The notes beneath the pieces were generated by a model. The model made no database searches, was not told the origin of the DNA, and worked only from the letters and a program-made list of their open reading frames with translations. From Bacillus sp. RO2 (lineage in GTDB: Bacteria > Bacillota > Bacilli > Bacillales > Bacillaceae_I), in contig NZ_JAAXCU010000038.1 in NCBI RefSeq assembly GCF_012911845.1, positions 62,001-126,000 of the forward strand: a stretch of DNA of 64,000 nt, given 5' to 3'. Below are positions 34,896-43,658 of this stretch, in pieces; the stretch's first letter is position 1; every line of letters starts with the position of its first letter. The translations under genes were made by a program, and so were the position numbers.

Positions 34896-35954
34896 TCACC
34901 TTTTAATTGACGACAAGTACATGCAGTACTTGCTCGGGGCTTCATAAATTTCTGCCTGTACAGAAGGAGAAGCCATTGTTACTATCTTATGACCGGGCTT
35001 AGAATTAATATCTAAAATCCATAAATTATAGTCAGGATCGATCCCAATGTCTATTCCCAATTCAAAAAGAGGGGAGATCATCTGGTCAATCGCATAAGGG
35101 AGATGCTCAACAATGACCTGTAATTTCCTTTCTAATTCCTCTCTTTTTGCCCGATGTAAGCCTTGAATAATGACAGAGAAAGGAAGCATTTCCCCGCCAC
35201 CTGCAAGATTGGATGTGATATGATTCTTTGGGCCTGTCCGGATACAACGCACTCTTTCCGTCCAGTTTCCTTCTTCATTTTTTTGTAGAAATATCCTTAA
35301 ATCAAATGGAACATCCTTTTTATTTTGCAAAGGTAGAAATGGTTGGAAAATATACTCTGTATCCTTCATGCGACTATGCAGCCACTTTTTTAGATGATGA
35401 TCAGTCCTAAATATATAGAGTGATTCTCCAGGTTGAACCACCTCTTTTACGATATATTGGCCATCGATCCTTTCTACCTTTATTAATCCTCTTCCTTGGG
35501 AGCCATTGATGGGTTTAATTAGCCAACTCTTTTTTTGACGGAAGTGTGATAAGAAAAATGTGACGCTTGTGAGTTTCTTTGTTAGAGGAAAGAAGGCTTG
35601 GATTTCCTTTATGGTTGATAACTTGTTATAGACTTCCCATTTATTTGGGAGCCCGTAACCTAGGAACTGTACATTTTCCTGTAACTTCAATGAGTCTGTT
35701 CCTGCTTTAAAGAGTTGCGCTTTCTTGGTTCCGTAATAACAGCGGTCATAAATAAAGGAAGGAATGGGAATTGTGGAGTCCTTCCATTCCTTCTTGTTTG
35801 AAGTGTACATAAGACCTGATACGTGAGATGGGCTTTCTGTTAATTGAGTTGGTGAAATGATGCATATCATGACACCATTATTCGCAGCATGTTCGGCTAT
35901 TTTTGTAAGGTAAAAAGTCGGTTGTGAAAATGAGAGGACACCTAGGGTGATCAT
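34896..35954 (-). CDS. yheC: YheC/D family ATP-grasp protein, copy 2
   Basis: 352 aa, close to B. subtilis YheC in length. Loop LIKPINGSQGRGLIKV, middle motif FDLRIFLQKNEEGNW, SNLAGGGEMLP, and C-terminal FELGIDIGIDPDYNLWILDINSKPG (Asp in place of the usual Glu before xN). AAAGGAG precedes the ATG. It overlaps or abuts both neighbours, so the four genes are one unit. Confidence 0.87.
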   Translation of the reverse strand: MITLGVLSFSQPTFYLTKIAEHAANNGVMICIISPTQLTESPSHVSGLMYTSNKKEWKDSTIPIPSFIYDRCYYGTKKAQLFKAGTDSLKLQENVQFLGYGLPNKWEVYNKLSTIKEIQAFFPLTKKLTSVTFFLSHFRQKKSWLIKPINGSQGRGLIKVERIDGQYIVKEVVQPGESLYIFRTDHHLKKWLHSRMKDTEYIFQPFLPLQNKKDVPFDLRIFLQKNEEGNWTERVRCIRTGPKNHITSNLAGGGEMLPFSVIIQGLHRAKREELERKLQVIVEHLPYAIDQMISPLFELGIDIGIDPDYNLWILDINSKPGHKIVTMASPSVQAEIYEAPSKYCMYLSSIKR

Positions 35955-35955
35955 A

Positions 35956-37332
35956 TTATCTCTCCTTTAAGTGTTCGTGTATCAGATATAAACAGTAGAT
36001 AATAACAGCTTTGGCAGAAGGGCGGATGCTCCTTGCGTTTACTGGCTGATCTAAATTCTTGGATGGTTTTGTATTTACCTCAATGATCCAAGGATGGCCA
36101 GTGGTATCAATTGCAAGGTCAATACCCAATTCTCCAAAAAGTCCATCTGAGGCAGCTCCGATTTCGTTTGCCACTTCAAGTGCCAATTCCTTTAGGAGCT
36201 TTCGGATATGCGGAAGTTCTCTGGTGTCAAATTTCGTTCGAAGTACATGTTGGACAGAAAGCATTTCTCCTCCCTGGGCGAGATTCGATACGAATGATCC
36301 GCTCTTAGAGGCTCTGGCGGTAGAGGAGGTAACCTGCCAACGATTATTATTGGTGCGATGACACAGATAGCGGAAATCCACGGGCCTCCCATCTAAATGA
36401 AGAAGGTCTAACCCTTGTTGAAGGATGTATTGCCTTTTCTTGATCTCAGGAGAAAGTCGCTTGTACAAATCAGTTATACTGCTATATTTTTGGGATACTT
36501 GTTGTTGAAGGGAAGAGTAATCCAGCGTGTACCCATCTTGAGTTTTGCAAACTTTAAATATCTGTTTACCTTGACTGCCATTGATTGGTTTCAAAAAAAG
36601 AGTAGAATGAATTTCTAACCAAGACTCCAGTCGTTTGCCAGAAAATAGTGCTGTCTCTGGCAAATAAGGAGTCAAATGGTCTGCATGGACAAGCTGTTCA
36701 TGCACTGTCCATTTGTTTAGAAAATGATCATTAAAGTAAGGAATCTCCCATTCTTGCAATTGATTAGTAAATTCACGAAACATTTCACTCTTCTCATTCG
36801 TACGTTTATGGAGGCGGTTGTGCACGACTTGAGGATACGGAAGCAGAGCTTTGTTCCAGATGTTGTTCTCCAAGTAGTACCCCTCGATATGTCTTTCTTT
36901 CCATTGATCGTCAAGCGTGAAAACATAGAAGATAACACCGATATCCTCCGAATAGTTGGCAAGCTCCATGCAATACTCTTCAATAGACTTAAGGTCGATA
37001 CAATCTTCGTCCTTCATTCCGATTTCTGTGAGGAGGGCGATAACAGGGCCGATATGAAGTGTGTTGGATTCAATGTTATACGTGATGAGGTAAGATCGTT
37101 CCTCATCAAAAAGTAACAAAGATTTCTGGATACTTCGGTCCAGTTTCAACACGTTTTCTTCTATATTGATAGTTACGATATTACATGTCATTGTATTCCG
37201 GCTACATTGAACCGTACATAAACATATATGTTCAGGAAGCTTTAATTTTTTTGCTAATGCTTCACTTACTTGTATAATTGGTACATGTGCATTATTTTCA
37301 ATAGGTATTACCCTTGCAGCTAAAAATTTCAT
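35956..37332 (-). CDS. YheC/D family ATP-grasp protein, copy 1
   Basis: 458 aa. Loop FLKPINGSQGKQIFKV, VDFRYLCHRTNNNRW, SNLAQGGEMLS, and GELGIDLAIDTTGHPWIIEVNTKP. The first 130 residues form an extra N-terminal domain like that of copy 3. GAGGGA precedes the ATG. First gene of the minus-strand cluster, diverging from yheB with 118 bp between starts. Confidence 0.87.
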   Translation of the reverse strand: MKFLAARVIPIENNAHVPIIQVSEALAKKLKLPEHICLCTVQCSRNTMTCNIVTINIEENVLKLDRSIQKSLLLFDEERSYLITYNIESNTLHIGPVIALLTEIGMKDEDCIDLKSIEEYCMELANYSEDIGVIFYVFTLDDQWKERHIEGYYLENNIWNKALLPYPQVVHNRLHKRTNEKSEMFREFTNQLQEWEIPYFNDHFLNKWTVHEQLVHADHLTPYLPETALFSGKRLESWLEIHSTLFLKPINGSQGKQIFKVCKTQDGYTLDYSSLQQQVSQKYSSITDLYKRLSPEIKKRQYILQQGLDLLHLDGRPVDFRYLCHRTNNNRWQVTSSTARASKSGSFVSNLAQGGEMLSVQHVLRTKFDTRELPHIRKLLKELALEVANEIGAASDGLFGELGIDLAIDTTGHPWIIEVNTKPSKNLDQPVNARSIRPSAKAVIIYCLYLIHEHLKER

Positions 37333-37450
37333 GTTTTTCCCTCATTTTTTGTCTAAGGTTAGGCTGTTTAGGAGAAACAGGGGAATTTGCCCCACAATCT
37401 ATAGTATTGAAAAGCAGATAAATCGGTGATTAGAAAGAGGTTGACGATAG

Positions 37451-38584
37451 ATGGATATCTTGTTTGTTATTGTAATGATGATGGCGATTGGCGCCTTGAT
37501 AGGAGGGGTTACCAATTCCCTTGCGATTCGAATGTTGTTCAGACCCTATAACCCAATCTATATATTTAAAAAGCGGGTCCCATTTACACCTGGATTGATA
37601 CCAAAAAGAAGGTCAGAGCTTGCAGACCAACTGGGAAAATTGGTGATGGAACATCTTTTGACTGCAGAAAGCATGAAAAGAAGATTAATGAACAGTTCTT
37701 TCCAAGAAAAATCTGAACAATGGATAAAAGAAGAATTGGACCGTTACCTCGAAAAAGGGGTAAGCGTCCAAGAAGTATTAAGGAAGTTTGGAATAGAGGA
37801 TGCAGAAACCCTTTTTCAAGAAAATTTACATCAAATTGTGGAAAGAAAATATGAAGAAGTAATGACACCATTGCGTTCAAAACCTATTCAACAGGTGTTG
37901 CCTGTAAACTTGTTGCACTCTATTGACAGTAATATCCCGGCAGTCTCAGAATTCATCTTGAACAAAGCAATCTACCATTTTGAAAGTGTAGAAGGGAAAA
38001 GGCAGTTGTCGAAAATGATTAACGATTTTATTGCAACAAGAGGGAAATTAGGAAGTGTCGTCCAAATGTTTATGGGCAACTATCCTATAGTCGATAAGGT
38101 GCAGCCTGAAATTATCAAATTCCTCAAGCATGATGGCACAAAAGATGTCTTAATTAATGTCTTGTACCGGGAATGGAACAAACTGAAGGAGATGGAGATG
38201 CAGGAACTCGAAAATAGAGTGTCCAGGGAAACCATTCTTTCCTCTCTTCATACAGTAGTAGAACGCACAGTGGACGTTCCAAAATGGATGAATAAAACGA
38301 TGAAGGAAGCGATAGAACCTATCTATCCATGGATGATGGATAAATTAATTCCTTCAGCATTCTCAACAGGCAGCGATCTCTTACTGGAGAAATTGGAAGA
38401 ACTGCTTGTAAGGTTGAAACTGGAGGAAGTCGTGCGAGATCAGGTAGAATCCTTCTCCCTTCAAGAAGTAGAAGCAATGGTTCTCTCCGTATCCCGCCGT
38501 GAACTAAAACTAATCACCTACCTCGGAGCCCTACTGGGAGGCCTAATAGGACTACTACAAGGATTGCTAGTATTAATTCTTTGA
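37451..38584 (+). CDS. yheB: DUF445 membrane protein YheB
   Basis: 377 aa. N-terminal helix (residues 1-23) followed by [15 protein letters not shown], the DUF445 signature; a long helical middle; a C-terminal helix ([20 protein letters not shown]). Function unknown. It diverges from the YheC/D genes as in B. subtilis. Confidence 0.9.
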   Translation: MDILFVIVMMMAIGALIGGVTNSLAIRMLFRPYNPIYIFKKRVPFTPGLIPKRRSELADQLGKLVMEHLLTAESMKRRLMNSSFQEKSEQWIKEELDRYLEKGVSVQEVLRKFGIEDAETLFQENLHQIVERKYEEVMTPLRSKPIQQVLPVNLLHSIDSNIPAVSEFILNKAIYHFESVEGKRQLSKMINDFIATRGKLGSVVQMFMGNYPIVDKVQPEIIKFLKHDGTKDVLINVLYREWNKLKEMEMQELENRVSRETILSSLHTVVERTVDVPKWMNKTMKEAIEPIYPWMMDKLIPSAFSTGSDLLLEKLEELLVRLKLEEVVRDQVESFSLQEVEAMVLSVSRRELKLITYLGALLGGLIGLLQGLLVLIL

Positions 38585-38689
38585 GATAGAGGGATTTCCC
38601 TGGAGATTGAAGTGTAAGGTATGAGACTCCTCAAAAATGCTAACGCATTTTCTTCGTGCGATGAATCGCTGCCGAAGCCTTCCTTGTCC

Positions 38690-38745
38690 TGCGGGGGGAA
38701 CGGTAGCTTGAGACCCCGCAACGAAGGTGCCACTGAAAGACGTAT
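38690..38745. repeat. Fragment of the dispersed Bacillaceae repeat
   Basis: Contains GCGGGGGGAACGGTAGCTTG and AGACCCCGCAACGAAGG, the 5'-half core of the full copies, without recognisable outer ends. Confidence 0.6.
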
Positions 38746-38769
38746 AATGTAAAGTTTTTATGATTCCTA

Positions 38770-38895
38770 GCTGGTGATTGTAGCAAAAGGCGAAGACTCC
38801 TGAGGGAGATAAAGGTAGCTTGAGACCCCGCAGCGAAGCGAGGAGGCTCAAGCACCTTCCCTAGGAAAGCGAAGCCATTTGCGGAAATCAACAGC
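38770..38895 (+). repeat. Dispersed repeat, full copy A
   Basis: 126 bp bounded by GCTGGTGATT and AATCAACAGC (inverted ends, one mismatch). Internal landmarks: GGCGAAGACTCC, GAGACCCCGCAGCGAAGCG, GAGGAGGCTCAAGCACCTTC and GAAAGCGAAGCCATTTGCGG. Likely able to fold into a long hairpin. No coding frame of its own. Confidence 0.8.
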
Positions 38896-38934
38896 GGTGT
38901 TTGGTGAAATTTCAAAATCAAGGTCTTTTTCAGT

Positions 38935-39010
38935 GGCTTGGAAGCGTTGTGAGGAGGCTCAAACACCGTCCCGCGGAAAGCGAATACCTGAAACGGAAAT
39001 CTACAGGAGA
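38935..39010 (+). repeat. 3'-half copy B of the dispersed repeat
   Basis: Has GTGAGGAGGCTCAAACACCG, CCCGCGGAAAGCGAA and ACGGAAATC, matching the right half of the full copies; the left half is replaced by unrelated sequence. Confidence 0.65.
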
Positions 39011-39115
39011 TAGAAAAACTCCTCCCCCTTATGGTTTGAATGACTCTGGCATGTTTGTTATACTGGTCACTAGCATGCCTGAAAGATGGGCAAAAAAGGA
39101 AGGAATGACGTACAA

Positions 39116-39475
39116 ATGGCAAACAACGTTTACGATGTAGCGTACAACCTAGAAACAGCAGTAAAAGAAAGTGATGAGTTCAAAAACCTTCAAACTTTAT
39201 ATAAAGAGGTATTCGCAGACGAAACAACGAAAAGAATGTTTGAGAACTTCCGCAACATTCAACTTGAACTTCAACAAAAACAAATGAGCGGTCAAGAAAT
39301 TACACAAGAAGAAGTAGAGCAAGCACAAAAAACGGTTGCAGTAGTTCAACAAAACGAAGCGATTGCAAAACTTATGGAAGCAGAGCAACGCATGAGCATG
39401 ATGGTAAGCGAATTAAACAAAATCATCATGAAGCCTCTAGAAGAATTATATAGCAACGTAGATTCCGCTAACTAA
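39116..39475 (+). CDS. yheA: YheA, YlbF/YmcA-family protein
   Basis: 119-aa helical protein of the Com_YlbF family (relatives of RicA/RicF). FENFRNIQLELQQKQMSGQE and AEQRMSMMVSELNKIIMKPLEELY are the family hallmarks and match B. subtilis YheA as recalled. Start at MANNVYDVAYNLE; the SD AAGGAAGG is rather far upstream (about 12 bp). Preceded by the repeat-rich gap 38585-39100. Confidence 0.9.
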   Translation: MANNVYDVAYNLETAVKESDEFKNLQTLYKEVFADETTKRMFENFRNIQLELQQKQMSGQEITQEEVEQAQKTVAVVQQNEAIAKLMEAEQRMSMMVSELNKIIMKPLEELYSNVDSAN

Positions 39476-39496
39476 TTGGTGAGAATAGGTAGGAAT

Positions 39497-39526
39497 AAAG
39501 CGCACTGAAACTAGTGCGTTTTTTTC
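39497..39526 (+). terminator. Terminator of yheA
   Basis: GCGCACT and AGTGCGT around GAAAC, followed by T's. Confidence 0.8.
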
Positions 39527-39615
39527 TTGCCTGCAAACTCCAAAAGTTCTATTTCTCCTAATCTCCTCATACTCATATCAATAAGTACAAACATCTTAGA
39601 TAAGGAGGTCTCTCC

Positions 39616-40476
39616 ATGATATACCGCCTGCTCGCCATCAATATAGATGGAACGCTATTGAAATCAAATGGAAGATTGGCTAAGGAAACGAAAGAAGCGA
39701 TAGAGTATGTGAAAAACAAGGGAGTATACGTAACACTAGTGACCGGCCGAAACTTCGCTTTTGCCAAGAAAGTGGCTAAATCTCTTAAACTTGATACGTT
39801 TTTAGTGACGCATGGAGGCTCATTTATTGCCTCTAAACTGGAGCAACCTCTTCATGTAAAGCGACTATCAGAGGATAAAACATTCAATCTTGTTCAAGTG
39901 CTCGAAAATTATGATTGTACAGTAAGGATTTTGCATGAAAGATATTCCATTGGAAACAGATTGCGTGGTGCTAATAACTTGATGGCTAGAGCAGTACTTG
40001 GTTCTAGTGATCCATTAATCTACCCAATGCAATTTGTAGAATCCTTAGGGGATACGTTAATTGATAATCCAATTGCACCACCGAAAATAGAGGTTTATTT
40101 TACAGAGCCAGAAGAAAGAGAAAGAGTGTTAACGACTTTGAAATCTGCGTTTGAGGGAATTGAAATTCTTGTTCATGCTGACGGGAAAGTGGATATTTTA
40201 CCTGACGGTGGAACGAAGATGGATGGATTGTTAGCTCTTGGTGAAGTATTAAAAATTCCACCGCAGGAAATGGTGGTCATTGGGGATACAATGGAAGACC
40301 TTCCTATCATTGAAGTCGCAGGACTGGGCGTAGCAATGGGGAATGCTCCAAAAGAAGTGAAGCTTGCTGCTGATTGGATTACTCGGACCAATGATGAAAA
40401 CGGTGTAGCCTATATGATTAAAGAACATTTTCGTAAACAGCAACGCATCGCTTTTTTAAATAAAATGAAAATATAG
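39616..40476 (+). CDS. yhaX: HAD-superfamily (Cof-type, IIB) phosphatase YhaX
   Basis: 286 aa. Motif I is degenerate: LLAINIDGTLL has Asn where the nucleophile Asp normally stands, with the second Asp retained. Motif II TLVTGRN, motif III Lys near PDGGTKMDGL, motif IV VIGDTMEDLPIIEVAGLGVAMGNA are all recognisable. B. subtilis YhaX, as recalled, also has an NIDGT start, so the substitution may be a family trait. The SD is AAGGAGG. Confidence 0.88.
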   Translation: MIYRLLAINIDGTLLKSNGRLAKETKEAIEYVKNKGVYVTLVTGRNFAFAKKVAKSLKLDTFLVTHGGSFIASKLEQPLHVKRLSEDKTFNLVQVLENYDCTVRILHERYSIGNRLRGANNLMARAVLGSSDPLIYPMQFVESLGDTLIDNPIAPPKIEVYFTEPEERERVLTTLKSAFEGIEILVHADGKVDILPDGGTKMDGLLALGEVLKIPPQEMVVIGDTMEDLPIIEVAGLGVAMGNAPKEVKLAADWITRTNDENGVAYMIKEHFRKQQRIAFLNKMKI

Positions 40477-40481
40477 AAGGG

Positions 40482-40517
40482 AAAAGACAGACTCTGTAAG
40501 TGGGGTTTGTCTTTTTT
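40482..40517 (+). terminator. Terminator of yhaX
   Basis: AAAAGACA and TGTCTTTT arms, followed by more T's. Confidence 0.75.
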
Positions 40518-40636
40518 GTTTGTCATGTCTCCTTCTTTTCCAATGGTATTATCTTGATATGCATCCGCTTCATCCGTTACACTAGGGGAAGTGAAAAATC
40601 TTGCTGAAAACAATGCAAGTGTGAAAGGTGATTAAC

Positions 40637-42124
40637 TTGAAGATTGCTATAAAAGGATTACATGATGATAGATATCAGCGTCCGTTATCATTGATTGCGG
40701 ATTTATTTTTTGAAGAAACAGAAGTGGTGCTTGGGGAAGATGCTTCCTATGATCTAGAGATAACATTCCAGGTTGAAGAAAAAAACACCACGTTTTTTGT
40801 AAGTGGACAACTCGGCGAACTTACTTGCTCCCATGAGAAAGAATTGGGCGAATCAGACGAAAAAGAAAGCTTTCGCCGTAAAAAACAAGCAGTGTCTTAT
40901 GTTTATTTGACGCTCTTACAAGAACATACGGGTATCATTCAGAAGTGGGGGATTCTAACGGGAATCCGACCTACAAAACTTCTACACTCAAAGCTTCAAA
41001 AGGGAGAACCAAAAGAGAACGTACATCAACAGCTGAGAGAAGATTATTTAATTACAGACGAAAAGATAGAGTTAATGCAGCAGATTGTTGATCGCCAGCT
41101 AGATGTAGTACCAGATTTACATGATTTGGGGGAAGAAGTCAGCATTTACATCGGAATACCGTTCTGTCCAACTAAATGTGCATACTGTACATTCCCTGCT
41201 TATGCGATTAATGGTAAGCAAGGAAAAGTGGATTCCTTCCTTGGCGGTCTCCACCATGAGATAGATGCCATCGGTGCCTGGTTAAAGGAAAAAGGCATTA
41301 AAATTACTACTGTCTATTACGGCGGTGGTACCCCTACGAGCATAACAGCAGAAGAGATGGACATGCTTTATGAGCAGATGTATGCTTCGTTCCCTGACAT
41401 GGAAAAAGTTCGTGAAGTAACAGTGGAGGCCGGACGTCCAGATACGATTACGCCGGAGAAGCTTGAAGTATTGAAAAAGTGGAATATCGATCGTATAAGT
41501 ATCAATCCTCAGTCTTATACGCAGGAAACATTGAAAGCTATCGGCCGCCATCATACCGTGGAGGAAACTATCGATAAGTTCCACCTTGCCCGTGAAATGG
41601 GTATGAATAATATTAATATGGACCTGATCATCGGCCTGCCTGGAGAAGGAGTGGGAGAGTTCGCCCATACTCTAGAAGAGACGGAAAAACTGATACCTGA
41701 ATCATTGACGGTCCATACATTGTCTTTCAAACGAGCTTCTGAAATGACTCAAAATAAGAATCGCTACAAGGTGGCAGATCGTTATGAAATCGGTAAGATG
41801 ATGGATATGGCTACAGATTGGACAACAACACACAACTATGTTCCTTATTACCTGTATCGCCAGAAAAATATTTTGGGGAATTTGGAGAATGTAGGATATG
41901 CATTGCCAGGACAAGATAGCATTTATAACATCATGATTATGGAAGAGAAACAGACGATCATCGGATTAGGGTGCGGGGCATCTAGTAAGTTTGTTCACCC
42001 TGAAACAGGGAAGATAACTCGCTTTGCCAATCCGAAAGATCCTAAGTCTTACAATGATGGATTTAAACATTATACAGATGAAAAAATTCGTATTTTGGAA
42101 GAGCTCTTTTCATCTAGAAACTAA
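40637..42124 (+). CDS. hemZ: Coproporphyrinogen III oxidase-like radical SAM protein HemZ
   Basis: 495 aa. Oxygen-independent step of haem synthesis (role assigned to B. subtilis HemZ, with some debate). The [4Fe-4S]-SAM motif is CPTKCAYC, with the aromatic FPAY after it; VYYGGGTPTS and LIIGLPGEG follow. I choose the TTG at 40637: AAAGGTGAT lies 6 bp before it and the family begins MKIAIKGLHDDRYQRPL; a GTG at 40628 overlaps that SD. Confidence 0.92.
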   Translation: MKIAIKGLHDDRYQRPLSLIADLFFEETEVVLGEDASYDLEITFQVEEKNTTFFVSGQLGELTCSHEKELGESDEKESFRRKKQAVSYVYLTLLQEHTGIIQKWGILTGIRPTKLLHSKLQKGEPKENVHQQLREDYLITDEKIELMQQIVDRQLDVVPDLHDLGEEVSIYIGIPFCPTKCAYCTFPAYAINGKQGKVDSFLGGLHHEIDAIGAWLKEKGIKITTVYYGGGTPTSITAEEMDMLYEQMYASFPDMEKVREVTVEAGRPDTITPEKLEVLKKWNIDRISINPQSYTQETLKAIGRHHTVEETIDKFHLAREMGMNNINMDLIIGLPGEGVGEFAHTLEETEKLIPESLTVHTLSFKRASEMTQNKNRYKVADRYEIGKMMDMATDWTTTHNYVPYYLYRQKNILGNLENVGYALPGQDSIYNIMIMEEKQTIIGLGCGASSKFVHPETGKITRFANPKDPKSYNDGFKHYTDEKIRILEELFSSRN

Positions 42125-42128
42125 TAAC

Positions 42129-42155
42129 AAAGCGGGGATTAAGATCCTCGCTTTT
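42129..42155 (+). terminator. Terminator of hemZ
   Basis: AAAGCGGGGAT pairs with ATCCTCGCTTT around TAAG, then T's. Confidence 0.85.
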
Positions 42156-42171
42156 TATATTTTTGGATTCA

Positions 42172-42189
42172 TGAGTGAATAATCATTCA
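42172..42189. promoter_or_regulatory. FadR-type (TetR family) box upstream of the dehydratase
   Basis: TGAGTGAATAATCATTCA differs at one position from the B. subtilis FadR consensus TGAATGAATANTCATTCA as I recall it. FadR represses beta-oxidation genes and is released by long-chain acyl-CoA. The two genes downstream are a hotdog-fold dehydratase and an enoyl-CoA hydratase. Confidence 0.75.
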
Positions 42190-42191
42190 TT

Positions 42192-42206
42192 TTTAAGCGC
42201 TTTCAT
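42192..42206. promoter_or_regulatory. Near-match cre site upstream of the dehydratase
   Basis: On the minus strand ATGAAAGCGCTTAAA matches WTGNAANCGNWNNCW except for one C. It adjoins the FadR box, as in several B. subtilis fad operons. Confidence 0.4.
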
Positions 42207-42241
42207 ATTATACTAGTTATATAACTTAGAGGAGGGAATAG

Positions 42242-42622
42242 ATGATGAAGGTTGAAACTGGTGAAGTTCTGACTTATTCCAGAACATTCACTGTCGAGGA
42301 AATACTTCAATTTGGAGAAGTTTCAGGAGACCAAGGAAGACATCATGTTGAAAAGGATGAGCATGGTCGCTTAATGGTGCATGGCCTATTGACCGCAAGT
42401 ATCGGTACCAAAATAGGGGGAGACCTAAATTACATCGCAAGAGAAATGAACATGGAATTCCTCCGTCCCGTCTTTACAGGCGACACTATCACCTGTGTAG
42501 CCACCCTCACCAATGTCCAACAACAAGAAGACTACAAACAAGTCAACGTAACATCCATCTACACCAACCAAAATGGCAAACAAGTCCTCATAGGCAACAG
42601 TAAAGGTATTATTCGAGATTGA
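42242..42622 (+). CDS. MaoC-like hotdog dehydratase
   Basis: 126 aa. The hydratase-2 motif (VSGDQGRHHVEKDEHGRLMVHGLL) includes the catalytic Asp and His region seen in PhaJ/MaoC enzymes that hydrate enoyl-CoA. FLRPVFTGDTITC is the second conserved strand. GAGGAGGG precedes the ATG. Sits between hemZ and yhaR, under the FadR-type box, so a role in fatty-acid metabolism is likely. Confidence 0.82.
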   Translation: MMKVETGEVLTYSRTFTVEEILQFGEVSGDQGRHHVEKDEHGRLMVHGLLTASIGTKIGGDLNYIAREMNMEFLRPVFTGDTITCVATLTNVQQQEDYKQVNVTSIYTNQNGKQVLIGNSKGIIRD

Positions 42623-42633
42623 CAGAGAAATTC

Positions 42634-42654
42634 CTGCGGGGGTCTGACCCCCGC
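42634..42654. repeat. GGGTC-T-GACCC palindromic element, copy 2
   Basis: Ten-base arms TGCGGGGGTC and GACCCCCGCA around a single T; related to the element at 20257-20270, sharing also the TTCCTG lead-in and a downstream TTTAAT stretch. Confidence 0.65.
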
Positions 42655-42717
42655 ACAGAACTTTAATATTTCAGAAAAATCAAACTTAATATTAATGCAA
42701 AGAAAGGGTGTGCTTGT

Positions 42718-43491
42718 ATGAGTACGGTTAATGTATTGGATCAAGGTTCGGTTGTGATTTTAGAGCTTAATAGACCAGAAGCATTAAATGCAATGAACGT
42801 GGAGATGTTAGGGGAATTAGAGAGAGTTCTGGACGAGGTATCGAAAAATGAGAAGGTCAAAGTCCTGATTGTCAGAGGAAGTGGAAATGCGTTCAGTGCA
42901 GGTGGAGATATAAAAATGATGCTCCAGGACAATGTTGGAGGTGACTTTGATCAGGTGATGGATACCATTGGCTCCATTGTCACCAAGCTTTACACGATGC
43001 CGAAAGTGACCATCAGTGCCATTCATGGTGCAGCTGCAGGGCTTGGTCTGAGTTTTGCCCTTGCCAGCGACTTTGTGGTTGCTCACACGTCCACAAAACT
43101 TGCTATGAATTTCATCAAGATTGGTTTAATCCCGGATGGTGGTGGTCACTTCTTCATGGAAAAGCGTCTTGGAGAAGCGAAAGCTAAACAGATGATTTGG
43201 GAAGGTAGAACAATTTCCGCTGAAGAAGCTAATGGATTAGGTTTGGTAGATAGCTTGGCAGGTGATCAAATGGAAGAGGAAATTTCCAAAAGGGTTGCAG
43301 CCCTTCTTCATGCACCATTACAAGCAATGTTAGAAACGAAGATGATTTACGCGAAGCAATCCTTACCACGCCTAGAACAAATTTTAGAGTTGGAAAAGAA
43401 TGCACAGCGTAGAATGAGACAATCAGAAGACCATAAGGAAGGAATCAAAGCTTTTGTGGAAAAGAGAAAACCACAATTCTCCGGAAAGTGA
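42718..43491 (+). CDS. yhaR: Enoyl-CoA hydratase/isomerase family protein YhaR
   Basis: 257-aa crotonase-fold enzyme. The oxyanion-hole segments AFSAGGDIKMML and IHGAAAGLGLSFALASDF are present. The place of the first catalytic Glu of true hydratases holds GLIPDGGGHFFMEKRLG, giving an Asp, as in many isomerase-like members. The reaction is not certain. Next to the MaoC-like gene but separated by 95 bp with a palindromic element. Confidence 0.88.
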   Translation: MSTVNVLDQGSVVILELNRPEALNAMNVEMLGELERVLDEVSKNEKVKVLIVRGSGNAFSAGGDIKMMLQDNVGGDFDQVMDTIGSIVTKLYTMPKVTISAIHGAAAGLGLSFALASDFVVAHTSTKLAMNFIKIGLIPDGGGHFFMEKRLGEAKAKQMIWEGRTISAEEANGLGLVDSLAGDQMEEEISKRVAALLHAPLQAMLETKMIYAKQSLPRLEQILELEKNAQRRMRQSEDHKEGIKAFVEKRKPQFSGK

Positions 43492-43499
43492 ACCGGAAG

Positions 43500-43527
43500 A
43501 GCTGCTCCAATAATGGGGCAGCTTTTT
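43500..43527 (+). terminator. Terminator of yhaR
   Basis: AGCTGCTCC pairs with GGGGCAGCT, then five T's. Confidence 0.8.
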
Positions 43528-43658
43528 CTCCTATTGCCTCTTTAGCCCCTCCTCTATACTAAGCCTACAGTCGTATTGTCAAATAATACTCCGGTACATT
43601 ACCAACAAAAAGCACTCCACTTATACTAAGTTCATAAAAGAAAAACGGAGTGGTTTGC

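Noticed and set aside
38518-39140. Several open frames of 60-160 codons on both strands
   Set aside because: They run through the dispersed repeats, change character at repeat edges and have no SD or family resemblance.
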